Origin: CAZBSE01 sp964578625
GTDB lineage: Bacteria > Actinomycetota > Humimicrobiia > Humimicrobiales > Humimicrobiaceae
Length of the DNA: 64,000 nt
Direction of reading: 5' to 3'
NCBI GenBank assembly: GCA_964578625.1
Contig: CAZODQ010000007.1
Location: 14,779-78,778 of the forward strand
Part shown: one piece after another, positions 1 to 9,199 of the stretch
Position numbering within the stretch: position 1 is the first letter of the stretch
Layout of the letters: every line of letters begins with the position of its first letter
The notes under the pieces: generated by a model
The model's database searches: none
Told to the model about the DNA's origin: nothing
Seen by the model: only the letters and a program-made list of their open reading frames with translations
Translations under genes and position numbers: made by a program

Positions 1-82
1 TATAAAGGAAATAGAATTAGTATAATTTTATAAAAAGGTAAATATCTGAGTTTATTATTATAATTTTAGGGTATATTTTAAA

Positions 83-1336
83 ATGATTTACGGAGAAGAA
101 AAAAACAATATTTCATTAAAAGAAATAAACAAGAAAAATATACTCAAAATGATAATTGATATGGGACCTATCTCCAGAATAGACATATCCAGAAAGCTTA
201 AGATCAGCCGCCCTACTACTTCGGTTTATATAGGCGAGCTTATCAAAGACAGGCTTGTAGGGGAGGTGGGAAAAAGTAGTTCGACCAGTTCCGGGGGTAA
301 AAAAGCAGTACTTCTTCAATTCAACAGGAAGGCGGGATATATTTTAGGGGCGATGATAGGAGTAGAGAGTATAAGGACTGCACTGACTGATTTGGAATCA
401 AAAATAATAGAGATAATAAAAATCCCTACCGAGGAATGGCTTGGACCGAAAGAGGTCATTAATAAAATAGTAAAGAACCTAAAGAAGATTATAAAAATAT
501 CCGGAGTCAATAAAGAAAAAATAATAGGAATTGGAATAGGAGCTACAGGACTGGTCGACGGCAGAAAAGGCATGGTTATTTTTTCACCAAATTTAGATGG
601 TTGGAGCAATATAAAGCTTAAGGAAATTATAAACAAAAAAATGGGGCTCCTGACTTTTATTGAGAATGAGTGCAGGATTCAGGCGATTGCGGAAAAAAAG
701 TATGGACTTGCAAGAAATGTTAATAATTTTGTATGTGTAGAAACCGGAATCGGCATAGGCACCGGCGTATTTATAGATAATAAACTTATGGTCGGTGATA
801 GAGGAATGGCAGGAGAGATTGGACATATTATGACCAATCTTGCAGGAAGTAAAGTATGCCATTGCGGCAATACGGGGTGCCTTGAGACTTTATGTTCGAT
901 TAGATCTCTTGTAGAAGATGTGGAGGTAGATATCGCAAAAAGCAGAAAATCGTCTGATTACGGCACCAGCAAACTTAGAATAGCTGATTTATACAGGCTT
1001 TATAAAGAAGGCGATGAGATAACAGCCAGGAACGTGGAAAAAAATGCTGAGTATCTGGGTATAGGGATTTCCAATGCAATAAAAATGTTTAACCCGGAAC
1101 TTATAATAATTCACGGAGAAGTCATTAAATTTGGAAAAAAGTATTTGGAAAAAGTAAAGGAATCAGTATCCAAAAATACTTTTCCAAAGGTTAAAGATGA
1201 TCATATTATCAAGTTTTCGGAATTAGGAGATAATATTGGAGTTATTGGAGCTGCATCTATTGTTTTTGATAATATTTTTAATCTTGAGAGCTCAGATATT
1301 GCAGAGCAGTATATTATAAAGAAGAGGTTAAATTAG
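83..1336 (+). CDS. ROK-family transcriptional regulator (NagC/XylR type)
   Basis: A DNA-binding sugar-responsive repressor is predicted. Residues about 15-75 form a winged helix-turn-helix (ISRIDISRKLKISRPTTS), and residues about 90-400 form a ROK sugar-kinase-like domain. The ROK zinc site is visible as H248 and C259-x-C261-x4-C266. The kinase aspartate region reads ENECR at 194-198 instead of the usual ND-A-N type motif, so a binding rather than phosphorylating role is likely. It lies 37 bases before the kinase and epimerase genes and probably controls them; a perfect inverted repeat in the gap could be its operator. The start has only a weak AGGG at 67-70, so initiation a few codons downstream is possible. 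The inducing sugar cannot be told from the sequence. Confidence 0.9.
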   Translation: MIYGEEKNNISLKEINKKNILKMIIDMGPISRIDISRKLKISRPTTSVYIGELIKDRLVGEVGKSSSTSSGGKKAVLLQFNRKAGYILGAMIGVESIRTALTDLESKIIEIIKIPTEEWLGPKEVINKIVKNLKKIIKISGVNKEKIIGIGIGATGLVDGRKGMVIFSPNLDGWSNIKLKEIINKKMGLLTFIENECRIQAIAEKKYGLARNVNNFVCVETGIGIGTGVFIDNKLMVGDRGMAGEIGHIMTNLAGSKVCHCGNTGCLETLCSIRSLVEDVEVDIAKSRKSSDYGTSKLRIADLYRLYKEGDEITARNVEKNAEYLGIGISNAIKMFNPELIIIHGEVIKFGKKYLEKVKESVSKNTFPKVKDDHIIKFSELGDNIGVIGAASIVFDNIFNLESSDIAEQYIIKKRLN

Positions 1337-1350
1337 AATTTGATTAAAAA

Positions 1351-1373
1351 AGTAAAGAATCGGTTTCTTTACT
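1351..1373. promoter_or_regulatory. Perfect 9-bp inverted repeat abutting the kinase start codon
   Basis: AGTAAAGAA (1351-1359) and TTCTTTACT (1365-1373) are exact reverse complements separated by 5 bases. The second arm ends at the base before ATG 1374, and no clear Shine-Dalgarno sequence lies between the ROK gene and that ATG. It could be the ROK operator or an RNA hairpin limiting initiation. Function is inferred. Confidence 0.5.
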
Positions 1374-3032
1374 ATGAGTGATTCAAAATACGTAATAGGA
1401 ATGGATTTCGGAACTGATTCGGTACGCTCGGTCGTAGTGGATGTATCTAGCGGTGAGGAAATATCAACCCATGTATCCGATTATAAAAGATGGTCGGAAG
1501 GCATGTACTGCAGCCCTGAGAAGAACCAGTTCCGGCAGCATCCCCTTGATCATATTGAGTCCCTTGAGGAGTCGGTAGCGGGTGCCCTTGGTAAAGCTGA
1601 GCCTGCGGTAAGAGAGAATATAATAGGGATAGGAGTTGATACCACAGGCTCCACTGTGGGAGCAGTGGACAATAGCGGTCAACTGCTTTCACTAGGTAAA
1701 GATTTTAAAGATGATCCAAACGCCATGTTTATAATGTGGAAGGACCACAGCTCTGTAGAAGAAGCGGAACTGATAAATAAAGTCGCCAGATCCTGGGGAG
1801 GAGAAGATTATACCAAATATGAAGGAGGGGTGTATTCTTCAGAGTGGTTCTGGGCAAAGATACTCCATGTACTGAGAGAAGACGGCAGGTTAAAAGAAGC
1901 TGCTTTCTCATGGATCGAGCACGCGGACTGGATACCAGCCATCCTTACGGGTAATATAGACCCGGCCAGGGTAAAGCGCAGCAGATGTGCAGCAGGACAC
2001 AAGGCGATGTGGCATGCTTCATGGAGAGGACTCCCTCCGGAAGAGTTTTTGGTAAAGATATCACCTCTGCTTTCAGGGCTGAGGGATAGGTTGTATACCG
2101 AAACCTACACCTCGGACAATGCTGCAGGCGGTCTTACTCCTGAATGGGCAGATAAACTCGGCCTTAAGGAAGGAATCCCTGTTTCCGTAGGTGCTTATGA
2201 CGCTCATATGGGAGCAGTCGGGGCCGGGGTGAAGCCCGGTACTTTTGTAAAGATAATAGGTACCTCCTGCTGTGACATAGCGGTAAGTCCGAAGGAGGAA
2301 ATGGGGGATAAGCTCGTAGCCGGCATATGCGGACAGGTTGACGGATCTGTGATACCGGGTATGATAGGACTGGAGGCCGGACAGTCTGCTTATGGAGATG
2401 TTTATGCGTGGTTTAGGGACCTTCTTTCCTGGCCGATTGAAAATCTGCTTCCCGGTCTTTTAGGTAAAAAAGAAATAAAAAACACAGTAGATCTTGTAAT
2501 TACTAAAATTACCGAGGCTGCTTCCATAGTTGATTCCAGAGAAAGCAACATTATTGCACTGGACTGGCTGAACGGAAGAAGAACTCCGTATGCAGACCAG
2601 AAACTTAAAGGGGCCGTTTTGGGTATTAATCTGGGGACCGATACTCCAAAAATGTTTAGAGCATTGATTGAGTCAACATCTTTTGGAGCAAAAGCTATTA
2701 TAGAGAGGTTTCAACAGGAAAGCATTGAAATAAATCAGGTTGTAGCCATAGGGGGGATCCCTAAAAAATCGCCGCTGGTTATGCAAATACTATCCGATGT
2801 ACTTGATATGCCGGTAAAAGTAACGAAATCAGAGCAAAACGTGGCTCTGGGGGCTGCTATATTTGGGGGAATGGCAGCCGGCTACTACAGGACGGTAGTA
2901 GAAGCACAGAAATATATGAGTTCCGAGATTGAAACTGTTTATTATCCGGCTAAGGGTAATAATATTTATAAGGAATTATATGCAAGGTATAAAAAGATGG
3001 GAAATATTCTGCAGGAAGAGTTGAGAAAGTGA
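1374..3032 (+). CDS. araB: FGGY carbohydrate kinase, ribulokinase-like
   Basis: This is an ATP-dependent sugar kinase of the FGGY family, most like ribulokinase, which makes L-ribulose 5-phosphate. The 552-residue length fits AraB and is longer than xylulokinases or glycerol kinases. The N-terminal FGGY domain opens with GMDFGTDSVRSVVVD (ATP phosphate-1 motif), and D276 in GAYDAHMGAVGAG is the expected catalytic base. The C-terminal domain has GGIPKKSPLVMQILSDVL near residue 462, the conserved adenosine motif. Its stop codon overlaps the AraD-like gene by 4 bases (GTGA), so the two are probably translationally coupled. No arabinose isomerase gene is in the window, so the physiological sugar could be arabinose, ribulose or a related pentulose. 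Confidence 0.88.
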   Translation: MSDSKYVIGMDFGTDSVRSVVVDVSSGEEISTHVSDYKRWSEGMYCSPEKNQFRQHPLDHIESLEESVAGALGKAEPAVRENIIGIGVDTTGSTVGAVDNSGQLLSLGKDFKDDPNAMFIMWKDHSSVEEAELINKVARSWGGEDYTKYEGGVYSSEWFWAKILHVLREDGRLKEAAFSWIEHADWIPAILTGNIDPARVKRSRCAAGHKAMWHASWRGLPPEEFLVKISPLLSGLRDRLYTETYTSDNAAGGLTPEWADKLGLKEGIPVSVGAYDAHMGAVGAGVKPGTFVKIIGTSCCDIAVSPKEEMGDKLVAGICGQVDGSVIPGMIGLEAGQSAYGDVYAWFRDLLSWPIENLLPGLLGKKEIKNTVDLVITKITEAASIVDSRESNIIALDWLNGRRTPYADQKLKGAVLGINLGTDTPKMFRALIESTSFGAKAIIERFQQESIEINQVVAIGGIPKKSPLVMQILSDVLDMPVKVTKSEQNVALGAAIFGGMAAGYYRTVVEAQKYMSSEIETVYYPAKGNNIYKELYARYKKMGNILQEELRK

Positions 3033-3754
3033 ACCTTTTAAAATTAAAAGAGAAAGTGTATAAAGCAAACATGAAACTATACCAGAGCGGGCTTGTTACC
3101 TCTACTTTTGGTAATGTGTCCGGGATTGACAGAAGCATGTCTCTTATTGCAATCAAACCCAGTGGAGTACCATACAAAAAGCTTACTTCAAAAGACATAG
3201 TAATAGTGGACCTTAAGGGAAATAAAGTAGAGGGAGAGCTAAATCCTTCATCGGATACTAGGACGCACATAGAACTATATAAAGCATTTTCTGATATTGG
3301 AGGAGTAACTCATACACACTCGAACCATGCTACTGCCTGGGCCCAGGCAAAGAAGCCGATACCCTGTTTTGGTACCACCCATGCAGATTTCTTCTATGGC
3401 GAAATACCCTGTACCAAAGTTATGAGCGACAGCTGTATATCCAAAGATTATGAACTGGAGACCGGAAAGCTGATTGTAGATACTTTTAAACACAAAGATT
3501 ATCATTCTATGAAAGCGGTATTGGTTGCATGCCACGGACCGTTTAGCTGGGGGGATGATGCAGAAGAAGCAGTAAATGTAAGCATTATATTAGAGGAGAT
3601 TGCAAAAGTTGCGCTTTACTCTGTATTGATTAACCCAGACCTTGACGGTATTAAAAAAAGCCTGCTTGATAAACACTACCTGAGAAAGCATGGCAGAAAT
3701 GCTTATTACGGACAAAAAAACGAAAGAAAACAGGAAGACAGTAAAAATAAATAA
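3029..3754 (+). CDS. araD: L-ribulose-5-phosphate 4-epimerase-like class II aldolase
   Basis: The protein belongs to the class II aldolase/epimerase family and would convert L-ribulose 5-phosphate to D-xylulose 5-phosphate, feeding the pentose phosphate pathway. The zinc ligands H95 and H97 (THTHSNH) and H169 (ACHGPFSWG) are present, and D76 (SSDTRTH) matches the catalytic Asp position of E. coli AraD. The length, 241 residues, is close to the family norm. It begins at GTG inside the 3' end of the kinase gene, giving a GTGA overlap. Fuculose-phosphate aldolase is the main alternative, but the pairing with a ribulokinase-like gene favours the epimerase. Confidence 0.87.
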   Translation: MNLLKLKEKVYKANMKLYQSGLVTSTFGNVSGIDRSMSLIAIKPSGVPYKKLTSKDIVIVDLKGNKVEGELNPSSDTRTHIELYKAFSDIGGVTHTHSNHATAWAQAKKPIPCFGTTHADFFYGEIPCTKVMSDSCISKDYELETGKLIVDTFKHKDYHSMKAVLVACHGPFSWGDDAEEAVNVSIILEEIAKVALYSVLINPDLDGIKKSLLDKHYLRKHGRNAYYGQKNERKQEDSKNK

Positions 3755-3895
3755 TACTCAACCATATCTTCAGGAAACCCCCTTTTAAAATCATAAATAT
3801 TTTTATTCCATGACTTTTTTATGGTTTATTAATGTAGATTGAAAGTTATATTTATAATATAATTAGTAAAAGTTTGATCAATATTGGAGGATTTA

Positions 3896-5278
3896 GTGTG
3901 TAAGATAATTGAAAATATACTCAAATCCGGGAGTAGGGTAATTATAAAATTAGTAACACTTTTTACTATTCTCGTCTTATTTTTTCTATTAAGTACCGCA
4001 TCATGTGATATATGGGGTTCCAAACCTGGAGCGGATGGGAAAGACTTAGTAGAGAGTGAAGCTGAAAGTATAGGTGGTGAATCGGAATTTGGTGAAAAGA
4101 TTCCAACCGTGATAACAATCTGGGATTGCAGTGAACCAGAAGAAAAGCTTGCTTTAATCAACAGCGTAGAAGATTTTATGAATGAAAATAGTCATATTGA
4201 AATAGAGACCAGACATTTTAGGAACCGGGAGGAACTTGAAGACCAGTTTGAGGCTGCAAGCTTGGCGGGGGCAGGACCTGAGTTACTGCTGGTTGATATG
4301 GACAGTGTTCAAAGACTGGCTCCGGGAAATGTATTAAAAGAGATAATTGATGGGGAAGATGGATTCGATTATTCTTTGATATTAGATGGTCTGGTAGAGA
4401 TTTCCGAATATAATGGAAGAAAATACATAATTCCTTTTAGAGGCTTTGATTTTCTAATGCTCTTTTATAATAAGGATATATTGGAGGAACCTCCCGGAAG
4501 TTTTGAGGAAGTCGTTGAATATTGTAAGGGGGTTAATAATTTCGGGCAGCAGATTTACGGATTTTTGTTGAACGCCAGCGAGCCGGATTGGATAATACTT
4601 TTTATAGGCGGATACTCGGATTGGATTGTTGATTACAGTTCCAATTCACTGACTTTAGGCACTGAGGCTACTGAGAAAGCAATGGAATTTTTAACCTATA
4701 TGTACAATGAGGAAAAGGTTTTACCTAAAAATATGGAATATAGTGAAATTAATGATTTATTTAAAAGTGGAAATGCTCATATGATAATAAATGATTTTAG
4801 TTCAGTTGAAGAATACCGGGAGGCGGGACTAAATTTTGGGGTATCAAGAATACCTAAAGTCTTGGGGGGAAACAAATACCCAACTCCTATGATCTCCGGA
4901 TCTGGCTTTATGATAAATGTGAACTGTTATGGAGATGAGCTGGAAGCCGTAAATAAATTTATAAACTATATGCTGTCTGAAGAAGTGCAGTTAGACTGGA
5001 ATTCAAACACACAGACTATACCAGTTCTAAAGCGTATAGATAATAATGCGATGATGGTAAGTAATGATATAATTTACAACGCTTTTCAGCAGGCAAAGCT
5101 GTGCCGGGGGAAGCCTTATGAAAAACTTATAATGGTAATAAGAGATGCCATAAGGGATAATGTTAAGAATGTTATATCAGGAGACCTGCTGCCTGCAGAT
5201 GCTGCGCTTGTGATACAAGAAGATGCTCTTAGATTAAGATCCGGTGAAATTTCAGTAGAAGAGCCTGGAGAGAAATGA
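3896..5278 (+). CDS. Extracellular solute-binding lipoprotein (family 1-like)
   Basis: This is a predicted sugar-binding lipoprotein of an ABC importer. I prefer GTG 3896 because GGAGG lies at 3886-3890 with a 5-base spacer; an upstream in-frame TTG at 3884 overlaps that ribosome site. A hydrophobic signal segment is followed by a lipobox ending STASC, then an acidic linker, then a bilobal binding domain of about 400 residues (for example VITIWDCSEPEEKLALI at its beginning). No permease or ATPase gene is adjacent, so it is an orphan binding protein and its ligand is unknown. It may pair with a transporter elsewhere or act as a sensor with the neighbouring stress genes. Confidence 0.82.
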   Translation: MCKIIENILKSGSRVIIKLVTLFTILVLFFLLSTASCDIWGSKPGADGKDLVESEAESIGGESEFGEKIPTVITIWDCSEPEEKLALINSVEDFMNENSHIEIETRHFRNREELEDQFEAASLAGAGPELLLVDMDSVQRLAPGNVLKEIIDGEDGFDYSLILDGLVEISEYNGRKYIIPFRGFDFLMLFYNKDILEEPPGSFEEVVEYCKGVNNFGQQIYGFLLNASEPDWIILFIGGYSDWIVDYSSNSLTLGTEATEKAMEFLTYMYNEEKVLPKNMEYSEINDLFKSGNAHMIINDFSSVEEYREAGLNFGVSRIPKVLGGNKYPTPMISGSGFMINVNCYGDELEAVNKFINYMLSEEVQLDWNSNTQTIPVLKRIDNNAMMVSNDIIYNAFQQAKLCRGKPYEKLIMVIRDAIRDNVKNVISGDLLPADAALVIQEDALRLRSGEISVEEPGEK

Positions 5279-5391
5279 GATGCTGAAGAGTCTTAAAAGA
5301 CCTGATAGGTAAAGGATGTTGTAAGAGGGAGGAATTTAATATAGAGGAGAATGGCAGTTTTAAATCTTTTTTTATAAGAGGCCTTGTAATA

Positions 5392-6474
5392 GTGATATTG
5401 GCAATAGTCTTTTTTGTTGTGGGTGGAGCAAGTATGCTGGGTATTATGGCGGCAGTGAATAAAGTTACTATTGCAGATTTATTTAAAAGGGGTGAAGAAA
5501 CCGAAGAAAAGGCTACCGAGAAGCAAGAGGCTAAAGGGAGTGTAGTAAATACACCAGGAGGACTTTTACTTAATGAGCTTGATGATGCAGTAAGTAAAGT
5601 TGTAGAAGAGGTTACCCCTTCAGTAGTAAATATTAAAGTAATTATTCAAGGGCAGGGTATTTTTGGGGAGATTTATGAACAGGAGGGGATAGGTTCAGGA
5701 GTGATTTACACTGAAGACGGTTATATTATAACTAACAATCATGTAGCCGGAAATGCTGAGGATATAGTGGTCACTTTATATGACGGTAACGATTATCCAG
5801 CGACTCTGAAGGGTACGGATGAAAATACTGATGTGGCAGTTATAAAGATAGAAGCAAGCGGGTTGAAAGCCGCAAATTTTTCTTCAACGGATGCTTCGAA
5901 AGTAGGAGATGTGGTTATTGCTGTAGGGAGTCCTTTTGGTCTTCAGCAGAGTGTAACCTTGGGGGTGATAAGCGTCAAGGGGAGAGATATTACAATTCCG
6001 GTTAATCTGATTCAAACTGATGCTGCTATAAATGAAGGTAACAGCGGAGGGCCTCTTGTAAATTCAAATGGAGAAGTAATAGGAATTAATACCTTAATAA
6101 TATCACCATCAGGAGCAAGTGCAGGGATTGGATTTGCAATCCCCAGCAATACAGTTACTAACATTGCAGACCAGATTATTAAATATGGAAAAGCAAAAAT
6201 TCCTTATATGGGTATAATGATGGACCCAAATAATACTACAGGTATTATAGGAGTATATGTCAGCGGTGTTGATCAGGGATATCCTGCAGAGAATGCTGGA
6301 ATAATGGCAGGAGATGTTATCACAGAAGTTGATGGAGAGAAAATAAGTAATCCGTATGAGTTATTTGCCCAGATACTCAGACATAATGTAGGTGATAGTG
6401 TAAATATAACAGTGGATAGAAATGGAGACATCTTTACAGTTAAGCTTGTGCTGGTTGAAACTCCAACAAAATAG
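5392..6474 (+). CDS. HtrA/DegP-type membrane-anchored serine protease with PDZ domain
   Basis: A trypsin-like protease acts outside the membrane on misfolded envelope proteins. The triad is H117 (TNNHVA), D147 (NTDVAVIK) and S218 (GNSGGPL), numbered from GTG 5392, followed by one C-terminal PDZ domain (about 275-355). A single N-terminal membrane segment anchors it. The start is doubtful. GTG 5392 falls inside the hydrophobic segment, while the frame stays open upstream to 5287 and encodes a natural membrane-anchor flank (SFKSFFIRGLVIVI). A strong ribosome site, GGGAGG at 5327-5332, sits 8 bases before an in-frame ATA at 5341, so ATA 5341 is a candidate true start. The next gene is a sigma factor, which suggests an envelope-stress cassette. 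Confidence 0.9.
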   Translation: MILAIVFFVVGGASMLGIMAAVNKVTIADLFKRGEETEEKATEKQEAKGSVVNTPGGLLLNELDDAVSKVVEEVTPSVVNIKVIIQGQGIFGEIYEQEGIGSGVIYTEDGYIITNNHVAGNAEDIVVTLYDGNDYPATLKGTDENTDVAVIKIEASGLKAANFSSTDASKVGDVVIAVGSPFGLQQSVTLGVISVKGRDITIPVNLIQTDAAINEGNSGGPLVNSNGEVIGINTLIISPSGASAGIGFAIPSNTVTNIADQIIKYGKAKIPYMGIMMDPNNTTGIIGVYVSGVDQGYPAENAGIMAGDVITEVDGEKISNPYELFAQILRHNVGDSVNITVDRNGDIFTVKLVLVETPTK

Positions 6475-6508
6475 ATAATAGGCTTCAAAATTCAAAAAGA
6501 GGTAAGAG

Positions 6509-7099
6509 TTGGAAGGTAGTACAGAAAAAAAACACAGAGAAGTAAATGAAAAAGTATTGGTATCAAAGTCAAAGCAGGGAGACAAAGCTGCTTTCGAAGA
6601 GCTGGTAAAGCAATTCTCAAAATATGTATATACTACTGCCTTTTTTATATTAAGGGATACCCATGAAGCAGAGGACGTAAGTCAGGAAGTATTTGTAAAG
6701 GTTTACCTGTCAATCAAGGGCTTCAGGGGACTTTCAAGTTTTAAAACCTGGATAAGAAAGCTGACCGTAAATACTTGTATTGATAAACTAAGGGTTCGAT
6801 CGAAAACAAAAGACAAAAAAGTTAGTCTGGATAAGATAACTGAGGAATATGAAGTAGTTTTTACCAAATTCAGTCAGAATCTTGAGAAGAGTTTTTTTAA
6901 TAAGGAGACAGTTAAAGAAGTATTAAAAATCATAGTTAATCTGGATGAAAGTTACCGGATCCCTTTGATTCTAAGAGATCTGCAGGATTATAGTTATAGA
7001 GAGATTTCAGAGCTTATCTGTAAACCCATCGGCACTGTTAAGACCAATATACATCGGGCGAGGAAGATGATAAAAGAAAAAATAAAGACGTATAAGTGA
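6509..7099 (+). CDS. ECF-like sigma-70 family RNA polymerase sigma factor
   Basis: This 196-residue protein contains only sigma regions 2 and 4. Region 2 is at about 28-97 (AFEELVKQFSKYVYTTAFFI with HEAEDVSQEVFVKVY), and region 4 helix-turn-helix is at about 135-192 (YSYREISELICKPIGTVKTN). It would direct RNA polymerase to a small stress regulon. Translation starts at TTG 6509 after an AGAGGTAAG ribosome site. It lies between the HtrA protease and a small one-TM protein; that arrangement resembles sigE/anti-sigma/htrA groups in other bacteria. Control through the downstream membrane protein is inferred. Confidence 0.93.
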   Translation: MEGSTEKKHREVNEKVLVSKSKQGDKAAFEELVKQFSKYVYTTAFFILRDTHEAEDVSQEVFVKVYLSIKGFRGLSSFKTWIRKLTVNTCIDKLRVRSKTKDKKVSLDKITEEYEVVFTKFSQNLEKSFFNKETVKEVLKIIVNLDESYRIPLILRDLQDYSYREISELICKPIGTVKTNIHRARKMIKEKIKTYK

Positions 7100-7170
7100 T
7101 ATGATTAATGATTGAAACAAAAAAAAATAATTTTAATCTATAATAATGAATCTGGTAGGGATTTTTTGTT

Positions 7171-7509
7171 ATGAACAGTATAAATAGATATTTAAAAATC
7201 GCAAAAGGCGCAGTTATAAAACCCTCGGAAAATATGGATGAAAAAATAATTCAGAGGATTTCCAATATTAAAAAGTCGGACAGGAAACTGCTTGATGAGA
7301 AGTTTATGGATTATTTTAAGAAGAGCAATTCCAGAGCATATTTAATGCTTGAGAAGATAAAGAATAATCCAGGAGCTTTTGCCGTTCTGGCAGTAGCTGT
7401 GATTTCTGTTATTATAATTATTGCTGTTATAATTAAAAAAAATCTAAGCGAAGATAATGCCGGAGAAGAAAATAATCAGTTATCTTCTTCTAAAGATGAG
7501 ACTCAATAA
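7171..7509 (+). CDS. Small single-pass membrane protein, candidate anti-sigma factor
   Basis: I do not recognise a named family. The protein has a charged cytoplasmic-type N-terminal region (1-68), one strong transmembrane segment at about 69-90 (AFAVLAVAVISVIIIIAVII) and a short polar tail. It follows the sigma factor gene by 71 bases in the same direction. The topology, position and size fit an anti-sigma factor holding the sigma factor at the membrane, but no zinc-binding HxxxCxxC motif is visible. The 3' end overlaps a small convergent gene by 30 bases. Confidence 0.7.
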   Translation: MNSINRYLKIAKGAVIKPSENMDEKIIQRISNIKKSDRKLLDEKFMDYFKKSNSRAYLMLEKIKNNPGAFAVLAVAVISVIIIIAVIIKKNLSEDNAGEENNQLSSSKDETQ

Positions 7510-7680
7510 AAACAATGCCAGTATAATAATCCAAAACCAGGGATTAGTAAATAAATTCCTTAAAGGCTCATATCCCAGTTTACCAAAAATCTTTGTAAGA
7601 AGGTCTTCCATCCAGTTGTATATAGTCACAAAAAGTGATTGTATGTTTTCTAGTGTAAAAAAGTTTCTTATTACTTCCAT
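7480..7680 (-). CDS. Small membrane protein, 66 residues, unknown
   Basis: The minus-strand frame encodes an amphipathic N-terminal half (LENIQSLFVTIYNWMEDLL) and a clear C-terminal transmembrane helix ending with positive charges (NPWFWIIILALFLLSLIF then RRR). This composition is more protein-like than the overlapping plus-strand frame at 7457-7696. No good Shine-Dalgarno sequence precedes the ATG. It overlaps the candidate anti-sigma gene tail to tail, so the two transcripts would be antisense over about 30 bases. Function is unknown; a small membrane-associated stress protein is one possibility. Confidence 0.5.
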   Translation of the reverse strand: MEVIRNFFTLENIQSLFVTIYNWMEDLLTKIFGKLGYEPLRNLFTNPWFWIIILALFLLSLIFRRR

Positions 7681-7766
7681 ATTTTATAAATTCTAACGTT
7701 TATTAAATATTTTGTAAAATTTAATAATAATTTTGAATTATTAAAATAGTCGAGAGGAGGTACGCT

Positions 7767-9140
7767 TTGCGGTATTTTAAAATCAGGGAAAGAAAAACCA
7801 CAATCAGAACAGAAATCATTGCCGGTATCACTACTTTTATGACAATGGCCTATATTATTTTCGTTAATCCGGCAATTCTTTCTGCAGGAGGTGAAACCGG
7901 GATACCTTTTGAGGCAGCGGTTATCGCTACCTGTATCGGTGCAGGAATAATGAGTATATTGATGGGAGTTCTTACCAATACTCCTTTTGCTCTTGCATCT
8001 GGGATGGGAATTAATGCAGTAGTTGTATTTACCATTATATTTGGCCTTGGTCTCAGCTGGCAGCAGGCAATGGGGATTATCGTCATAGAGGGAATAATAG
8101 TGACCATACTGGTGCTTACCGGACTTAGAAGCATGATAATGAGGGCTATACCTATGGAATTGAAGTATGCCATTGGTGTGGGGATCGGACTTTTTATTGC
8201 GTTTATCGGAGCTCAGCAGGCAGGCTTTGTGGATATTGATCCTACGACTGCTGTAAAATTAGGTGATTTCACTGCGCACTATACCCAGCTTGCGGCATTT
8301 GGGCTTATACTTACCGCAATCCTGGTTGCATTCAGAATAAAGGGCGGGATACTGTTAGGGATTATAGGAACCGCAATTGCAGGAATGGCATTCAGAGTGA
8401 TACCTGTTCCCACGAGATTATTAAGCATTCCCACAAAAGAAAGTTTTTCTACATTTTTTCAGGCAGATCTGGTAGGGGCGGTATGGAGCAGGGGAATGAT
8501 AAATATAGCAGCCCTGATTATGATTTTTGCCTTATTTATGACGGACTTCTTTGATACCATGGGCACAGTTATAGGAGTTGGAGAAGAAGCAGGCCTGCTG
8601 GATAAAAAGGGTAGTCTCCCCAACTTAAGAAGGGTTTTACTTGTGGATTCCCTGGCGGCGGTAACAGGGGGCCTGTTCGGTGCAAGCTCTATAACCACAT
8701 ATATCGAAAGTGCATCCGGGGTATCTGACGGTGGAAGGACTGGTATAATGCCCACAATGACCGGATTTTTATTTTTAATCTCTGTATTTTTTGCCCCACT
8801 GATTGCGGTAATAGGTGGAGGAGTAGAGGTAGGAGAAGGTTATAAGTACCCTATAACTTCCCCGGCTCTGATTGTGGTTGGGTTTTTGATGATGACTGTG
8901 ATGAGTAAAATCGATTTCAAAGATTTTGAAATAGGTATACCGGCTTTTCTGACTATAATTATAATGCCTTTTACCTATAGTATTTCATATGGAATAGGTT
9001 TTGGCTTTATAAGCTACACTTTAATAAAATTGGTCAAGGGTAAATTTAAAGAACTCCATCCGCTTATGATTATAGTAAGCATATTATTTTCTGTGGCTTT
9101 TATTGCAGAAGCAATAGCTAAAAGGATTACAGGAAGCTGA
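7767..9140 (+). CDS. NCS2-family purine (guanine/hypoxanthine) permease
   Basis: This is a polytopic membrane transporter of the AzgA/PbuG branch of NCS2 that takes up hypoxanthine, guanine or adenine with protons. The 457-residue length fits. The N-terminus has KTTIRTEIIAGITTFMTMAY, typical of this branch, and the family signature SSITTYIESASGVSDGGRTG occurs at about residue 310. Translation starts at TTG 7767 after a strong GAGGAGG at 7754-7760. I saw no purine riboswitch in the short upstream gap. Confidence 0.93.
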   Translation: MRYFKIRERKTTIRTEIIAGITTFMTMAYIIFVNPAILSAGGETGIPFEAAVIATCIGAGIMSILMGVLTNTPFALASGMGINAVVVFTIIFGLGLSWQQAMGIIVIEGIIVTILVLTGLRSMIMRAIPMELKYAIGVGIGLFIAFIGAQQAGFVDIDPTTAVKLGDFTAHYTQLAAFGLILTAILVAFRIKGGILLGIIGTAIAGMAFRVIPVPTRLLSIPTKESFSTFFQADLVGAVWSRGMINIAALIMIFALFMTDFFDTMGTVIGVGEEAGLLDKKGSLPNLRRVLLVDSLAAVTGGLFGASSITTYIESASGVSDGGRTGIMPTMTGFLFLISVFFAPLIAVIGGGVEVGEGYKYPITSPALIVVGFLMMTVMSKIDFKDFEIGIPAFLTIIIMPFTYSISYGIGFGFISYTLIKLVKGKFKELHPLMIIVSILFSVAFIAEAIAKRITGS

Positions 9141-9199
9141 GTTGTGATTTAGAATCAATCTTTAGAGGGATTGGAACTAAAGGGAAGATTAATAACTGA

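Noticed and set aside
7457..7696. 79-residue plus-strand frame
   Set aside because: Overlaps the candidate anti-sigma gene without a ribosome site; the minus-strand frame at 7480-7680 has a clear transmembrane helix and is more protein-like.
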